A DNA stretch of 64,000 nucleotides from Fuerstiella sp041398845 (GCA_041398845.1 JAWKTZ010000006.1:1736001-1800000); one strand, 5' to 3'. Positions 18,790 to 27,855 are shown, numbered from the stretch's first letter. A program made the numbers and translations. Notes: generated by a model from the sequence alone, not told the origin.

Positions 18790-19827
18790 TCAGGCCACGG
18801 CTTCCTGTTTCGGATGCTGCACGTGTTCCAATAGCCGATCAACCAGCGTTTCTGTCGTCACGCCTTCCGCCTCGGCTCGGTAGTTTGGCAGAATGCGGTG
18901 CCTGAGCACAGGTTTTGCCAGAGCCTGAATATCGGTTGTGGAAACATACGGACGGCCGTCCAGCAGGGCTCGCGCCTTACCGCCGATCACCATGTTCTGA
19001 CCGGCTCGCAGACCTGCTCCCCAGGAAACCAGTTCGTTAATGAAATCCGGCGAACCCTTCTGACCCGGACGCGAAGCACTCGCCAGACGCACCGCATAGC
19101 GTACGACTTCTTCCGCAATGGGCACTCGCTGGACGACCTGATTGAGTTCGCTGACGACACTCCCTTCAAATAAAGAACGAATCCTTTCGCGGCGTTTTGA
19201 AGTTGTCTGCTGTACGACCGACACCTCATCGTCTTCGGGCAGATAGTCGATCAGCACGTTGAACATGAAGCGATCCAACTGAGCTTCCGGCAAAGGATAC
19301 GTGCCTTCCATTTCGATCGGATTCTGAGTGGCCAGCACAAAGAACGGTTCCTGCAGCGTGTGAACTCGACCTGCTGCTGTCACCTGATGTTCCTGCATGG
19401 CTTCCAGCAAGGCAGACTGAGTTTTGGGTGGCGTGCGATTGATTTCGTCGGCCAGCAGTACGTTGGCGAAAATCGGCCCCGGAATGAATCTCATTTCACG
19501 ATGCCCGGCTCCGTCTTCTTCCAGCACTTCGGTACCAGTGATGTCAGCCGGCATCAGGTCGGGAGTAAACTGGATTCGGTTGAAGTTCAGGTCGAACAGT
19601 TTAGCGATTGAATTCACCAGCAATGTCTTGGCCAGCCCGGGAGCACCTGTGATGAGGCAGTGACCGCCGGACAGCAACGAAATCAGCAGTTGCTCAACGA
19701 CATCTTTCTGGCCAATGATGACCTTCGACAACTCGGCGTCGATGTCTTTGCGGAGGGAACGAATCTGCGAGATGAGTTCGCGTTCACGCTCAGGTGTGAG
19801 TTCAGTATCGGGTGCGACTTCGGTCAT
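18790..19827 (-). CDS. MoxR-family AAA+ ATPase
   Basis: A 345-residue AAA+ ATPase. Walker A is GAPGLAKT at residues 61-68, Walker B VLLADEIN at 123-130, and the sensor/arginine region includes LATQNPIE and AQLDRFMF. I chose ATG 19827, which has AGGA six bases upstream; ATG 19854 would add nine residues and has GGTGG upstream, so it cannot be excluded. MoxR ATPases act as chaperones that remodel or insert metal into VWA-domain partners. It leads directly into DUF58 and BatA genes, the classic arrangement. Confidence 0.93.
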   Translation of the reverse strand: MTEVAPDTELTPERERELISQIRSLRKDIDAELSKVIIGQKDVVEQLLISLLSGGHCLITGAPGLAKTLLVNSIAKLFDLNFNRIQFTPDLMPADITGTEVLEEDGAGHREMRFIPGPIFANVLLADEINRTPPKTQSALLEAMQEHQVTAAGRVHTLQEPFFVLATQNPIEMEGTYPLPEAQLDRFMFNVLIDYLPEDDEVSVVQQTTSKRRERIRSLFEGSVVSELNQVVQRVPIAEEVVRYAVRLASASRPGQKGSPDFINELVSWGAGLRAGQNMVIGGKARALLDGRPYVSTTDIQALAKPVLRHRILPNYRAEAEGVTTETLVDRLLEHVQHPKQEAVA

Positions 19828-19891
19828 GTGGTATCCTGTAATGTCATCCGCCACCGAGTTTATTCGATGGTGCGTTAGTCCAGTTCGTTGG

Positions 19892-20755
19892 TCAGTGTGT
19901 CATGGCATAAAACACGATGTTGATCCCCAGCGGATAGGCTTTCTTTTCTGAGAACTCCTTGAAGTACCATTCGTCCATGCCTTCGCGTTCCCAGCCGTCG
20001 CCGAGATCCGTGTTGTGGCAGATGATGGCCATCATGCGGCCGTTGTCATCGTAGAGGCCTCGGTAGTGGACTTCCTGAGTATCCGGGCCTCCTTCCCAGG
20101 TGACGAGTCGGCCGAACTGATCGATGCGATTGGGATGAGCGTGCCCGATCGCCGGGATTTGAGGACGTTCTTTGAGATCATAGACGCAGTGGAAGATCGG
20201 ATGCTCAAGTGGAATTTCCGTGGCTTCGCGATCGGGAAAAACTCGTTTCATTTCGAACAGAAAGTTATCCAGTTCGTACTGCCCCCAGAAGTCGTCGACC
20301 ATCAGGAAACCACCATTCAAAAGATAGCTGCGAAGTGCCGTGACTTCGGCTTCTTCGAAGTGCAGGTCACCGGGTTCGATGATGTAGATGAACGGGTAGT
20401 CAAACAGCTTCGGATCGGTGAGTTCCAGAATGACTCCGTCCGGATGAGTATGCAGGGAGGTGAGCTGCTGCAGGCGGTAGGAAAAGTTGAGTTCTGCGTC
20501 CGGGTAATCGGTTGCCCATTTCCCGTAGCGTCCCCCATAGCTGTTGTAGCGGATGCGGCAGAAAGTGAAGACGTCGTCCTTGAACTTCTCATCGACCTTC
20601 CAGTCCGGCACACCTTGACGATCCGGCCGACCGTCCGGCCCGACTACGTCTCGGCCTCGCCCATAACGCCGGTAGCCACCAAATTGAGCAATCGCTGCTG
20701 TGGCAACGAGCACAACCAGCGTAGCGGCGATAACGGCGAGGAATGAGCGATTCAT
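19892..20755 (-). CDS. Secreted DUF4159 protein
   Basis: A 287-residue protein with an N-terminal signal/anchor helix (residues 5-24) and a short GYRRYGRGRD linker. The rest is the DUF4159 domain: FTFCRIRYNS, then YPFIYIIEPG and GGFLMVDDFWG, resembling a GATase-like fold. It is the first gene of the MoxR series and lies 64 bases upstream of the ATPase. DUF4159 proteins recur in these clusters, but no activity has been shown for them that I know of. Confidence 0.88.
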   Translation of the reverse strand: MNRSFLAVIAATLVVLVATAAIAQFGGYRRYGRGRDVVGPDGRPDRQGVPDWKVDEKFKDDVFTFCRIRYNSYGGRYGKWATDYPDAELNFSYRLQQLTSLHTHPDGVILELTDPKLFDYPFIYIIEPGDLHFEEAEVTALRSYLLNGGFLMVDDFWGQYELDNFLFEMKRVFPDREATEIPLEHPIFHCVYDLKERPQIPAIGHAHPNRIDQFGRLVTWEGGPDTQEVHYRGLYDDNGRMMAIICHNTDLGDGWEREGMDEWYFKEFSEKKAYPLGINIVFYAMTH

Positions 20756-21108
20756 AAGGCGAGTTCCGTCAGGATGCAGGCTTCGCAGTCTGTCACATGG
20801 TAGGCCGTCTGCCTACTGCGAATGAAGTGCCGATTTGCGGGTTTATGAGTTCTCAGGGGAATGTGCCTGAAACGATTGCAATTTAATCCACGGCTGGCTT
20901 GACGTCGCTCGATCTCCCCAGGTTGAGCCGAGACGCCCTGGCTGGCGATGCGGCTGGCGACCGTGAGACGCTGGCCACCGTAATGACCGGAGCCAGCCCA
21001 AACCGGCTCGGCTCAGAGAGATCGAGCGTCGGTGGGTTGATTCCTTCACTGTTAGCGGGAATGATGAGTGAACAATCTGCCCCTTCTGCCAACACCGTGA
21101 GGCCCGAA
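20756..21108. other. Gap between divergent genes, mostly occupied by a large inverted repeat
   Basis: These 353 bases separate the DUF4159 start (minus) from the SMP-30 start (plus). About 130 bases are the inverted repeat at 20901-21032. Promoters for both directions must lie here, but I could not pick convincing -35/-10 pairs. Confidence 0.5.
20901..21032. repeat. Long imperfect inverted repeat with CGCTCGATCTC termini
   Basis: The left arm (20901-20945) contains CGCTCGATCTC, TGAGCCGAG and TGGCTGGC. The right arm (20991-21032) contains the complements GCCAGCC, CTCGGCTCA and GAGATCGAGCG in reverse order. Short GCTGGCGA units lie between the arms. No ORF inside looks like a transposase, so it is best described as a non-autonomous or REP-like palindromic element. 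It extends the open frame upstream of the lactonase gene but is not part of it. Confidence 0.7.
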
Positions 21109-22032
21109 ATGTTCCGCACTGTTTCATTGTTGTTGCTCCCCACGTGCGTCTTTTTCACACACGCCGCCGTTGCCGAAGACATTCCCGGCGTCGGTTCGAT
21201 TGGCAAAGTGCAGCGACTGCATACCGATTTTGATTTCACCGAAGGCCCTGCCTGGGATGGCAACGGAAATCTGTATTTTACCGACATCCCCCAAAATCGT
21301 ATTCACAGGCGCGACGCCAAGGGAACACTGACAGTCTTCGCCGAACCATCCGGACACTGCAACGGTTTAATGGTGGTCGGTGATCGATTGCTGGCCTGCG
21401 AAATGGATGGCCAGTTAAAGCAATATGACCTGGCGACCGGCAAGGAAACATCGCTGGCGAACGAATACAAGGGAGCTCGCTTCAACGCCCCAAACGATCT
21501 TGTCATCGACAGGTCCGGAGGTATCTACTTCACCGACCCGCGCTATCGAGCTCCCGAACCGTGGCCTCAGGGAACAGAAGCGGTCTACTATCGCGATGCC
21601 GGCGGCAAGGTGACTCGACTGATCGAGGACCGGACAGCCCCGAACGGTATCATTCTATCACCCGACGAAAAGACGCTGTATGTGATACCCAGCATGGAAA
21701 AACAGATGTGGTCTTATGCTGTCGAATCACCGGGAAAGATCGGTCAAGGTAAAGTTTTCTGCGAACTGACTCAACCGCCCAACGCGGAAAAACCAGCGGG
21801 CGGCGACGGACTCACCATTGACACGAATGGCAACCTCTACATCACAACAGGTCTGGGTCTTCAGGTCTTTGATCCCGCCGGCAAGCAGCTCGGAATCATC
21901 AAAATTCCGGAACACCCGGCCAACGTGACGTTTGGCGGCAAGGATCACACGACGCTGTTCGTGACTGCTCGAACATCGCTGTATTCCGTTGAGACAGGCG
22001 CCACCGGTCACGTGTTCCCGGGGAAAGAGTGA
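21109..22032 (+). CDS. Secreted SMP-30/gluconolactonase-family protein
   Basis: A 307-residue six-bladed propeller protein. I chose ATG 21109 because it follows GTGAGG at six bases and begins a signal peptide (FRTVSLLLLPTCVFF). Family motifs include FTEGPAWDGNGNLYFTDI, NAPNDLVID, YFTDPRY, and APNGIILSPDEKTLYV; glutamate, asparagine and aspartate at these positions bind the metal. Enzymes of this family hydrolyse sugar lactones or other esters; the substrate here is unknown. The upstream open frame to 20899 is inverted-repeat sequence. Confidence 0.88.
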   Translation: MFRTVSLLLLPTCVFFTHAAVAEDIPGVGSIGKVQRLHTDFDFTEGPAWDGNGNLYFTDIPQNRIHRRDAKGTLTVFAEPSGHCNGLMVVGDRLLACEMDGQLKQYDLATGKETSLANEYKGARFNAPNDLVIDRSGGIYFTDPRYRAPEPWPQGTEAVYYRDAGGKVTRLIEDRTAPNGIILSPDEKTLYVIPSMEKQMWSYAVESPGKIGQGKVFCELTQPPNAEKPAGGDGLTIDTNGNLYITTGLGLQVFDPAGKQLGIIKIPEHPANVTFGGKDHTTLFVTARTSLYSVETGATGHVFPGKE

Positions 22033-22059
22033 CCTGAGGAACGCTTCATCAATAGATAG

Positions 22060-22116
22060 CGTAGTGGATTTCGCCAGAAATCCTGTGAGAATGGAATTCC
22101 GGCGAATCCCACTACG
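22060..22116. repeat. GTAGTGG-type palindrome between convergent genes
   Basis: Imperfect inverted repeat with outer arms CGTAGTGG (22060-22067) and CCACTACG (22109-22116); the arms continue through ATTTCGCCAGAAAT and AATTCCGGCGAAT. It lies between the ends of the lactonase gene (plus) and the phosphofructokinase gene (minus) and could work as a two-way transcript end, though it has no T-run. Confidence 0.65.
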
Positions 22117-22152
22117 AGGTGCGTCAGTAAATGATTGGACGTTCCTGAGCGA

Positions 22153-23412
22153 CTAATCGTGAATGCTGGATTCCAGGAATCTGGCCAGTTTGTGGAAGTC
22201 GCTGCCGGATTCGATGAACCGGACCACGGTCACCAGCGTGGCCGGGTCGACCAGATCTTCGAACTTCACATAGTGGAGATCCAACTGTCCGGACACAGAC
22301 ACCATGACTCCGTTGTGGCGCTCTTCGCACAAAGCTCGGTAGGCTCCCACGCCTAACTGACTCCCCAGCATAACGTCAAACGCCTGAGGTCGAGCACAGC
22401 GGGATTCATAGCCCAGTTGCAGGCCCGTGATCTTACGTTTGCTTCCGGTCTGCTTTTCGTATTCTTTGGCAACTCGCTTGGCAAACATTTTTCCAAGATC
22501 TACGTGTGCCACCGAAATGTGTCCATGATCATCGCGAGGAATGTCTTTCAGGACATCATCCGACAGGAATTCGGCCAGCCCCTCGGCCAGAACCACAACT
22601 CCGTATTCTTTTCCCTGCTTCTCTTCGCGGTATCGCATCATCTTCACGATCTTCGCAACCACTTTGTCGATGTCCATCACCTTGCGGTCGGGTGTGGAAT
22701 CGGCAGTCAGGTACTGATCGGTCATGTCTTCAACGCTCAGCACCATGCTGGCTTCGCCGGCGATGGCGGCACCGTACGCCAGCCACCCTGCACTGCGGCC
22801 CATACTCTCGACCATAAAGTAAGCTCGACCGGCTTCCGCATCGGCATGCAGGTTGCGAATTTCCGTCCCCAGAGTCTCGACGGCCGTGAAATAGCCGAAC
22901 GTGAAGTCGATGCCCATGTAATCGTTGTCGATGGTTTTCGGCACATGGACGACGGGGATCTTATGACTGCCCTCCGGCAGGCTGTCCTGATAGAGTTTGA
23001 ACTTGTTGGCCGTCTTCAGCGTATCGTCACCGCCAATTGAAACCAGTGCGTCAACTCCCAGAGACCGCAATCCTTCGTACGTACGTTTCAGCGGTTCCAC
23101 TTTCTCCGCATCCTTCAGATCTTCCGGCGAACTCACAAATTTACCGGGGTTGGCTCGCGCCGTGCCGATAATGATGCCCTGCTTGCTTCGAGTCCGGCGC
23201 AGCATGACTTCATTCAGATGAATGTAGTCATGGCCTTCCTGAAGGGGCTTGTCTTCACTGAAATTAATCAGGTTGGAATAACCGTATTTGATGCCCACCA
23301 CATCGATGCCTTTATTCAGGCAGGAAATGGCGCAGGTGGAAATCACGGCGTTGGCTCCGGGAGCCGGACCACCGGAAAACAACAACGCGACTTTCTTGAT
23401 ACCGTGAGACAT
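22153..23412 (-). CDS. 6-phosphofructokinase, probably PPi-dependent
   Basis: A 419-residue phosphofructokinase. The nucleotide/phosphate loop reads LFSGGPAPG near the N-terminus. The key motif SIGGDDTL carries aspartate at the position where ATP-dependent enzymes have glycine (GGDGS), which is a hallmark of PPi-dependent PFKs. The substrate segment PKTIDND and the ESMGRSAGWLA motif are intact. It should convert fructose 6-phosphate and PPi to fructose 1,6-bisphosphate and Pi, reversibly. It follows accC on the same strand after 87 bases. The donor assignment is inferred from one residue pattern. Confidence 0.88.
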   Translation of the reverse strand: MSHGIKKVALLFSGGPAPGANAVISTCAISCLNKGIDVVGIKYGYSNLINFSEDKPLQEGHDYIHLNEVMLRRTRSKQGIIIGTARANPGKFVSSPEDLKDAEKVEPLKRTYEGLRSLGVDALVSIGGDDTLKTANKFKLYQDSLPEGSHKIPVVHVPKTIDNDYMGIDFTFGYFTAVETLGTEIRNLHADAEAGRAYFMVESMGRSAGWLAYGAAIAGEASMVLSVEDMTDQYLTADSTPDRKVMDIDKVVAKIVKMMRYREEKQGKEYGVVVLAEGLAEFLSDDVLKDIPRDDHGHISVAHVDLGKMFAKRVAKEYEKQTGSKRKITGLQLGYESRCARPQAFDVMLGSQLGVGAYRALCEERHNGVMVSVSGQLDLHYVKFEDLVDPATLVTVVRFIESGSDFHKLARFLESSIHD

Positions 23413-23499
23413 AGCGACTTGTTCTTTTTGCTCTTTTGATGAAACGTGTGAAGTGAGTGATCCTGTGTCGCCGCGAACGTCGGCAGCGAACTCAAGGGG

Positions 23500-24837
23500 C
23501 TACCATGTTCGTTCAACAAACGTCGTGTCGACAGTGCCTTCGACAAACGCCGCGTTGTTGAACATCTTCTTGGCCAGCGGCAGCGTTGTTTTGACGCCCT
23601 CCACGGTGAATTCCCGCAGACAGCGCTTCATACAGGCAATGGATTCTTCGCGGGTTGGTCGATGCACGATCAGTTTGCCGATCATGGAATCATAATACGG
23701 ACTGATTGTGTAGCCTTCGTGAACGTGCGAATCAAACCTCACTCCGAGGCCGCCGGGCTGTCGAAGTTTCGTAATTTTCCCCGGGCTGCCGCGAAAGTCA
23801 TTGTCCGGATCTTCAGCGTTGACTCGCAATTCAATCGCCGAACCGTTGCAGGGAATTTCTTCCTGAGTAAACGGCAGCTTTTCACCGGCAGCGATCAGAA
23901 TCTGCTGTTTGATCAGGTCGACTCCCGTCACCATTTCGGTCACCGGATGTTCCACCTGAATACGAGCATTAACTTCGATAAAATAGAAGTTGAAATTCTT
24001 GTCGACAATGAATTCGACGGTCCCGGCATTCTGATAACCGGATTCCTTCACCAGTCGTACGGCGGAACTGCAGATGTTCTGACGGACATCGTCAGGCAGA
24101 TTGGGTGCAGGGCTTTCTTCAATCAGTTTCTGATGTTTGCGCTGCATCGAACAATCGCGTTCCCACAGATGCACCACATTGCCATGATTGTCGGCAAGCA
24201 CCTGAACTTCCACATGGCGCGGACGTTCGACGTATTTTTCAAGGTAAACTCCGGCATTGCTGAACGCCTTCTCTGCTTCTGCCGATGCGGCTTTTAATCC
24301 GGCACGAAGGGAAACCTCATTGCCGGCCACTCGCATTCCCTTCCCGCCGCCGCCGGCGGTTGCTTTAATCAGAACCGGGTAACCGATTTCATTGGCGACC
24401 CGGACGGCTTCGTTCACATCGCTCACCAGTCCGTCGCTGCCCGGAACACAGGGAACGTTGGCCGCCATGGCGATGGCTCGAGCACTGACTTTGTCGCCGA
24501 GCTGCGACATGGCTTCGTGAGGCGGACCGATAAATTCGATATTGCAGTCGCGACAGACTTTGGCAAAGTGAGCGTTCTCGGCCAGAAATCCATAACCGGG
24601 ATGGACCGCCTGAACGTTGCCGATTTCCGCCACGCTGATCAGGCGATTGATCAGCAGATAACTGTCGGACGCAGCCGCTGGCCCGATACACCAGGCTTCG
24701 TTGGCCAGTTCAAGATAATGAGCACCTCGATCGGCCTCGCTGAACACAGCGACCGATTCGATGCCCAGCTCGCGACAGGCGCGAATAATGCGCAAGGCAA
24801 TTTCGCCGCGGTTGGCAATCAATATGCGTTGAAACAT
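23500..24837 (-). CDS. accC: Acetyl-CoA carboxylase, biotin carboxylase subunit
   Basis: A 445-residue ATP-grasp enzyme that carboxylates biotin on AccB with bicarbonate and ATP, the first step of malonyl-CoA synthesis. Clear signatures are the N-terminal FQRILIANRGEIALR, the glycine-rich GGGGKGMRVA loop, the KYVERPRHVEVQ segment, and EVNARIQVEHPVTE with catalytic residues. I chose ATG 24837; the frame is open upstream to 24999 but that part is not conserved. It is the second gene of the accB-accC pair. Length is normal for the family. Confidence 0.96.
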   Translation of the reverse strand: MFQRILIANRGEIALRIIRACRELGIESVAVFSEADRGAHYLELANEAWCIGPAAASDSYLLINRLISVAEIGNVQAVHPGYGFLAENAHFAKVCRDCNIEFIGPPHEAMSQLGDKVSARAIAMAANVPCVPGSDGLVSDVNEAVRVANEIGYPVLIKATAGGGGKGMRVAGNEVSLRAGLKAASAEAEKAFSNAGVYLEKYVERPRHVEVQVLADNHGNVVHLWERDCSMQRKHQKLIEESPAPNLPDDVRQNICSSAVRLVKESGYQNAGTVEFIVDKNFNFYFIEVNARIQVEHPVTEMVTGVDLIKQQILIAAGEKLPFTQEEIPCNGSAIELRVNAEDPDNDFRGSPGKITKLRQPGGLGVRFDSHVHEGYTISPYYDSMIGKLIVHRPTREESIACMKRCLREFTVEGVKTTLPLAKKMFNNAAFVEGTVDTTFVERTW

Positions 24838-24925
24838 GAACGAAGGGCTTTTGAGTCTGGCTGGTTGGTCATGGACGCATCGTGCGCACGTCGTCTGAAA
24901 TCCCAAGGCGGAGCGGTGTCTTTGG

Positions 24926-25411
24926 TTACGCAGGTTCAATACGGAACAAAGGCTGGCCGAATTCGACCGGATCACCGTTCTCAACCAGAATCTCCACAAT
25001 CCGGCCGGTCTTCTCTGCCGGGATCTGGTTGAAGACTTTCATGGCTTCGATGATGCACACTGTGGTGTCGGGCTTGACCATCGAGCCCACGGACACGAAC
25101 ACGGGGTCTTCCGGAGTCGGAGAAGAATAAAACGTGCCGACCGTCGGGGCATCAATGGTAACGCCTCGCGGTGCCGCCGGAATCGGCGCGGCGTCCGCAG
25201 CGGCAGCGGGCTGCGGAGTTGCTGCAACCGGCGGCGGTGCAAAGGACATTGCCGGCGCTGAGGTCACCTGTTTGGGGCCGCGACGCACTTTCCATGATTC
25301 GCCGTCTTTGGTCAGATTGGCTTCTGTCACGCCATACTTCTGCATCAACTGAAGCAGCCTGCGAAACCGGTCCAGATCGAAACTACTATCGCTGTCGGTT
25401 GGTTTTGCCAT
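24926..25411 (-). CDS. accB: Acetyl-CoA carboxylase biotin carboxyl carrier protein
   Basis: A 161-residue protein whose C-terminal 80 residues form the biotinyl domain. The biotinylated lysine is in IIEAMKVFNQI, and the thumb region GTFYSSPTPEDPVFV is present. The N-terminal part (FDLDRFRRLLQLMQKYGVTE) is the usual helical domain, joined by an Ala/Pro-rich linker. I chose ATG 25411, after which the family similarity begins; the frame upstream to 25546 is not conserved. It lies 88 bases before accC and 164 bases after the pepP-like gene, a gene order seen in many bacteria. Confidence 0.95.
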   Translation of the reverse strand: MAKPTDSDSSFDLDRFRRLLQLMQKYGVTEANLTKDGESWKVRRGPKQVTSAPAMSFAPPPVAATPQPAAAADAAPIPAAPRGVTIDAPTVGTFYSSPTPEDPVFVSVGSMVKPDTTVCIIEAMKVFNQIPAEKTGRIVEILVENGDPVEFGQPLFRIEPA

Positions 25412-25575
25412 AAGTCTTTTGCTCCGGCGACGCGGTCCCGCGACGTCCGATGTGATAAGTGTGAAGGCAGATCTCTGATTGATGGGGCCGACTTGTGCGC
25501 CGGTATCCGGAAAGAGCAACCTTTGGAAGGTCGCTGATCCCGTCAAAATCGCACACTTTCCTGAAGATCGACCGG

Positions 25576-26685
25576 TTATGCAAGGAATTCAACGACAGCA
25601 TCGTCGAATTCGCGAGGAACCGACGTCAAAACCTCATGCCCGTCTTTGGTGACCAGAATATCGTCCTCAATCCGCACGCCAAACTGATTGGGCAGATAAA
25701 TGCCCGGTTCCACCGTCACCACCATCCCCGCTTCAAACACCTGTTCAGAAATCGGACTCATCCGCACCGATTCGTGAATATCCAGTCCAAATCCGTGCCC
25801 CAACCCATGTCCGAAGAATTTGTCAAACCCCGCTTCGGCGATGATCGTCCGAGCAATCGAATCCACGTCCACACACCGGGCTCCAGGCCGGATGGCCGCT
25901 ATGGACTTCTGTTGAGCCTTCAAAACGGTGTCATAGACAGTTCGCATCTGTTTTGTGATTTTTCCCGTGAAAAACACGCGCGTCAGATCGCTGCGGTAAC
26001 CCGATCGCGTTTCTGCTCCCCAGTCGATCAGCAGAACTGGTGACTCCCCCACTCGCCGGTCACCTGCATGAGCGTGCGGAAGTGCCGCCGTCGGGCCGAC
26101 TCCCACGATCGGTTCAAAGGCCGGCCCATTCGCACCAAAGCTGCGCATGGCCGCTTCCAGAAGATATCGAATGTCCCGCTCGGTCTGATCAGACTGCAGA
26201 CTGCTGCGGACAACGCCTATGCCGCGTTCTGCCAGTTGAATCGCGTGGCGAATCTGCTCCAGCTCCCATTTGTCTTTCACCTCCCTCAATCGCTCAGTGA
26301 GACCGCTGGTGGAAACCAGTTCGGCCGTTGTCACATGGTCAGTCAGAGCCGCATGCTGAGCAACGGTCAACTGAGTGGCCTCGAATCCGATGTGGCGAAC
26401 CTTTGCTGTCCGAATGACACCGGCAGCAGCTTCAGACATGGGCTTGCGAGCATCCCGAATGTCGACATCCAGATCAGCACATTCGTCGGCGATCTGAGTT
26501 GTATAGCGGCTGTCGCTGATCAGCACGGTGGCGGATCTGCTCAGCAGCAGCCATGTCGAATCTCCCGTAAATCCGGTCAGGTAACGGACATTGGACAGAC
26601 CGGTGACCAGCAGCGAATCGACGTCCGCCGACTTCAGGGCGCGCAGAAGTTTGAGACGACGGCTGGCAAAGTTAGGTCCGGTCAT
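25576..26685 (-). CDS. pepP: M24 family Xaa-Pro aminopeptidase
   Basis: A 369-residue creatinase-fold peptidase. The metal ligands are all visible: IDWGAE, SDLTRVFF, the histidine in GHGLGHGFGLDIHE, VTVEPGIY, and RIEDDILV. It should remove N-terminal residues preceding proline. It is first in the pepP-accB-accC order on the minus strand. The symbol is assigned by family and context; pepQ-type naming is also possible. Confidence 0.9.
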   Translation of the reverse strand: MTGPNFASRRLKLLRALKSADVDSLLVTGLSNVRYLTGFTGDSTWLLLSRSATVLISDSRYTTQIADECADLDVDIRDARKPMSEAAAGVIRTAKVRHIGFEATQLTVAQHAALTDHVTTAELVSTSGLTERLREVKDKWELEQIRHAIQLAERGIGVVRSSLQSDQTERDIRYLLEAAMRSFGANGPAFEPIVGVGPTAALPHAHAGDRRVGESPVLLIDWGAETRSGYRSDLTRVFFTGKITKQMRTVYDTVLKAQQKSIAAIRPGARCVDVDSIARTIIAEAGFDKFFGHGLGHGFGLDIHESVRMSPISEQVFEAGMVVTVEPGIYLPNQFGVRIEDDILVTKDGHEVLTSVPREFDDAVVEFLA

Positions 26686-26780
26686 GCTGGCGATCCTGTT
26701 GAGCCTGAGGAAATGGTGTCAACCATAGACCGCAAACCGGCACGCCACCAGAGATGCCCCGATGGTTCTCTGAATCGCGA

Positions 26781-26836
26781 ACGAAAGCCCGCAGCGCAGG
26801 CGAGTGAACCAACGAAAGCCCTGACGCAGCGGAGCC
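26781..26836. repeat. Tandem CGAAAGCCC-type direct repeats
   Basis: Two imperfect copies starting ACGAAAGCCC (26781 and 26812) are followed by related CGCAG-rich tails ending near GGCGAGTG and GCGGAGCC. They lie in the 216-base gap between the pepP-like gene and the beta-propeller gene. Repeats of this general shape are widespread in planctomycete intergenic DNA, as far as I recall. Confidence 0.5.
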
Positions 26837-26901
26837 GCAAACCGGATTCATGCGACGGACTGGCAGTCTGTCGTGCAACGCCGGCGCGACGTCAAAACGC
26901 G

Positions 26902-27855
26902 CTAAAACGAACGGCGAGATCGCTGTTCTGCCGGAGCATCCGGAGAAAACACCATTGGGACCGGTTGTCCGCAATGCGGACACGGGATGGTGAAATGGCT
27001 GGTCACGCGGGTGACGGCTCGCAGTTCTGGATTCGCCAGAGTGAGATTTCCGAGCCGGTCGAAGGCAAATGCGGACGTTCCGCTTGGAGTTCCGGCAAAT
27101 CTCTCCACCGTTGAGGCATTCGAACCGGGTCGGACCAGAACACTGCGACCATCGCCGTCAATGGCCAGAGCGACCACGGATCCATCGACGCCGATTCTGA
27201 GTCGAGTCGCTGTCTGCGGGACGTAACCAATCGGCCTTGTGGTGTCACCTCCAGCGCCCACAGCCACGATCTTTCCTGACTTCAGCAACACGACAGCACC
27301 CATGCCATCGGCTGTGATGTCTTTGGCGACTTCTGACAGTCGAGCAACAGTCTTCGCCTCGCCATTCTCATTAATCAGCACCACCTCACCGGTTGCCGAA
27401 TTGGTCGTCCACAAATGACCGGCAGAATTGACTCCTAGTCCGGTGGGTAGAAATGCGAACTCAATCACTTCCGATTGAAACCCGTTGTCGGTCAGTCGCA
27501 GAATTCGTCCGGAACGCTGTTCCACCGTCAGAACGTGAATCCCCAGAGTTCCGGAATCGACCACGCGGCTGATACCCGGCAGCTTTTCTCCGGGAATGCC
27601 GGTTTCGCCATCGGCATCAATGCGAAACAGAACCTGACCCACGTCGTCGGCAATGAGTGTTTCCCCCAATTCATTCACGATCACATCAACCGGATGAATC
27701 ACCTGCACCGGCAGGCGTTCAATCACCGGACGCGAACGCACGATGATCGCGTTATGCCGGTGATTGTCTGCATCGTCTGCGTAAGACACAGGAATCAGGA
27801 AAAGCGAACCCGCCATCAAAGCAGTCAGCAGGATTTGACAGACGCGTCTTGTCAC
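26902..27855 (-). CDS. Secreted beta-propeller (NHL/SMP-30-like) protein
   Basis: A 317-residue protein starting with GTG at 27855. A signal peptide (VCQILLTALMAGSLFLI) is followed by about six repeating blades with the pattern hydrophobic-x-D/N-x-x-G-x-hydrophobic (for example ADGMGAVVLL, VDGSVVALAI, FDRLGNLTL). A CPHCG pair near the C-terminus could bind metal. No catalytic residues of SMP-30 enzymes are obvious, so it may be a binding protein. Function unknown. Confidence 0.75.
   Translation of the reverse strand: MTRRVCQILLTALMAGSLFLIPVSYADDADNHRHNAIIVRSRPVIERLPVQVIHPVDVIVNELGETLIADDVGQVLFRIDADGETGIPGEKLPGISRVVDSGTLGIHVLTVEQRSGRILRLTDNGFQSEVIEFAFLPTGLGVNSAGHLWTTNSATGEVVLINENGEAKTVARLSEVAKDITADGMGAVVLLKSGKIVAVGAGGDTTRPIGYVPQTATRLRIGVDGSVVALAIDGDGRSVLVRPGSNASTVERFAGTPSGTSAFAFDRLGNLTLANPELRAVTRVTSHFTIPCPHCGQPVPMVFSPDAPAEQRSRRSF

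Noticed and set aside
20899..21108. N-terminal extension of the SMP-30 gene
   Set aside because: The frame is open but the sequence is the inverted repeat; the signal peptide and ribosome-binding site start at 21109.
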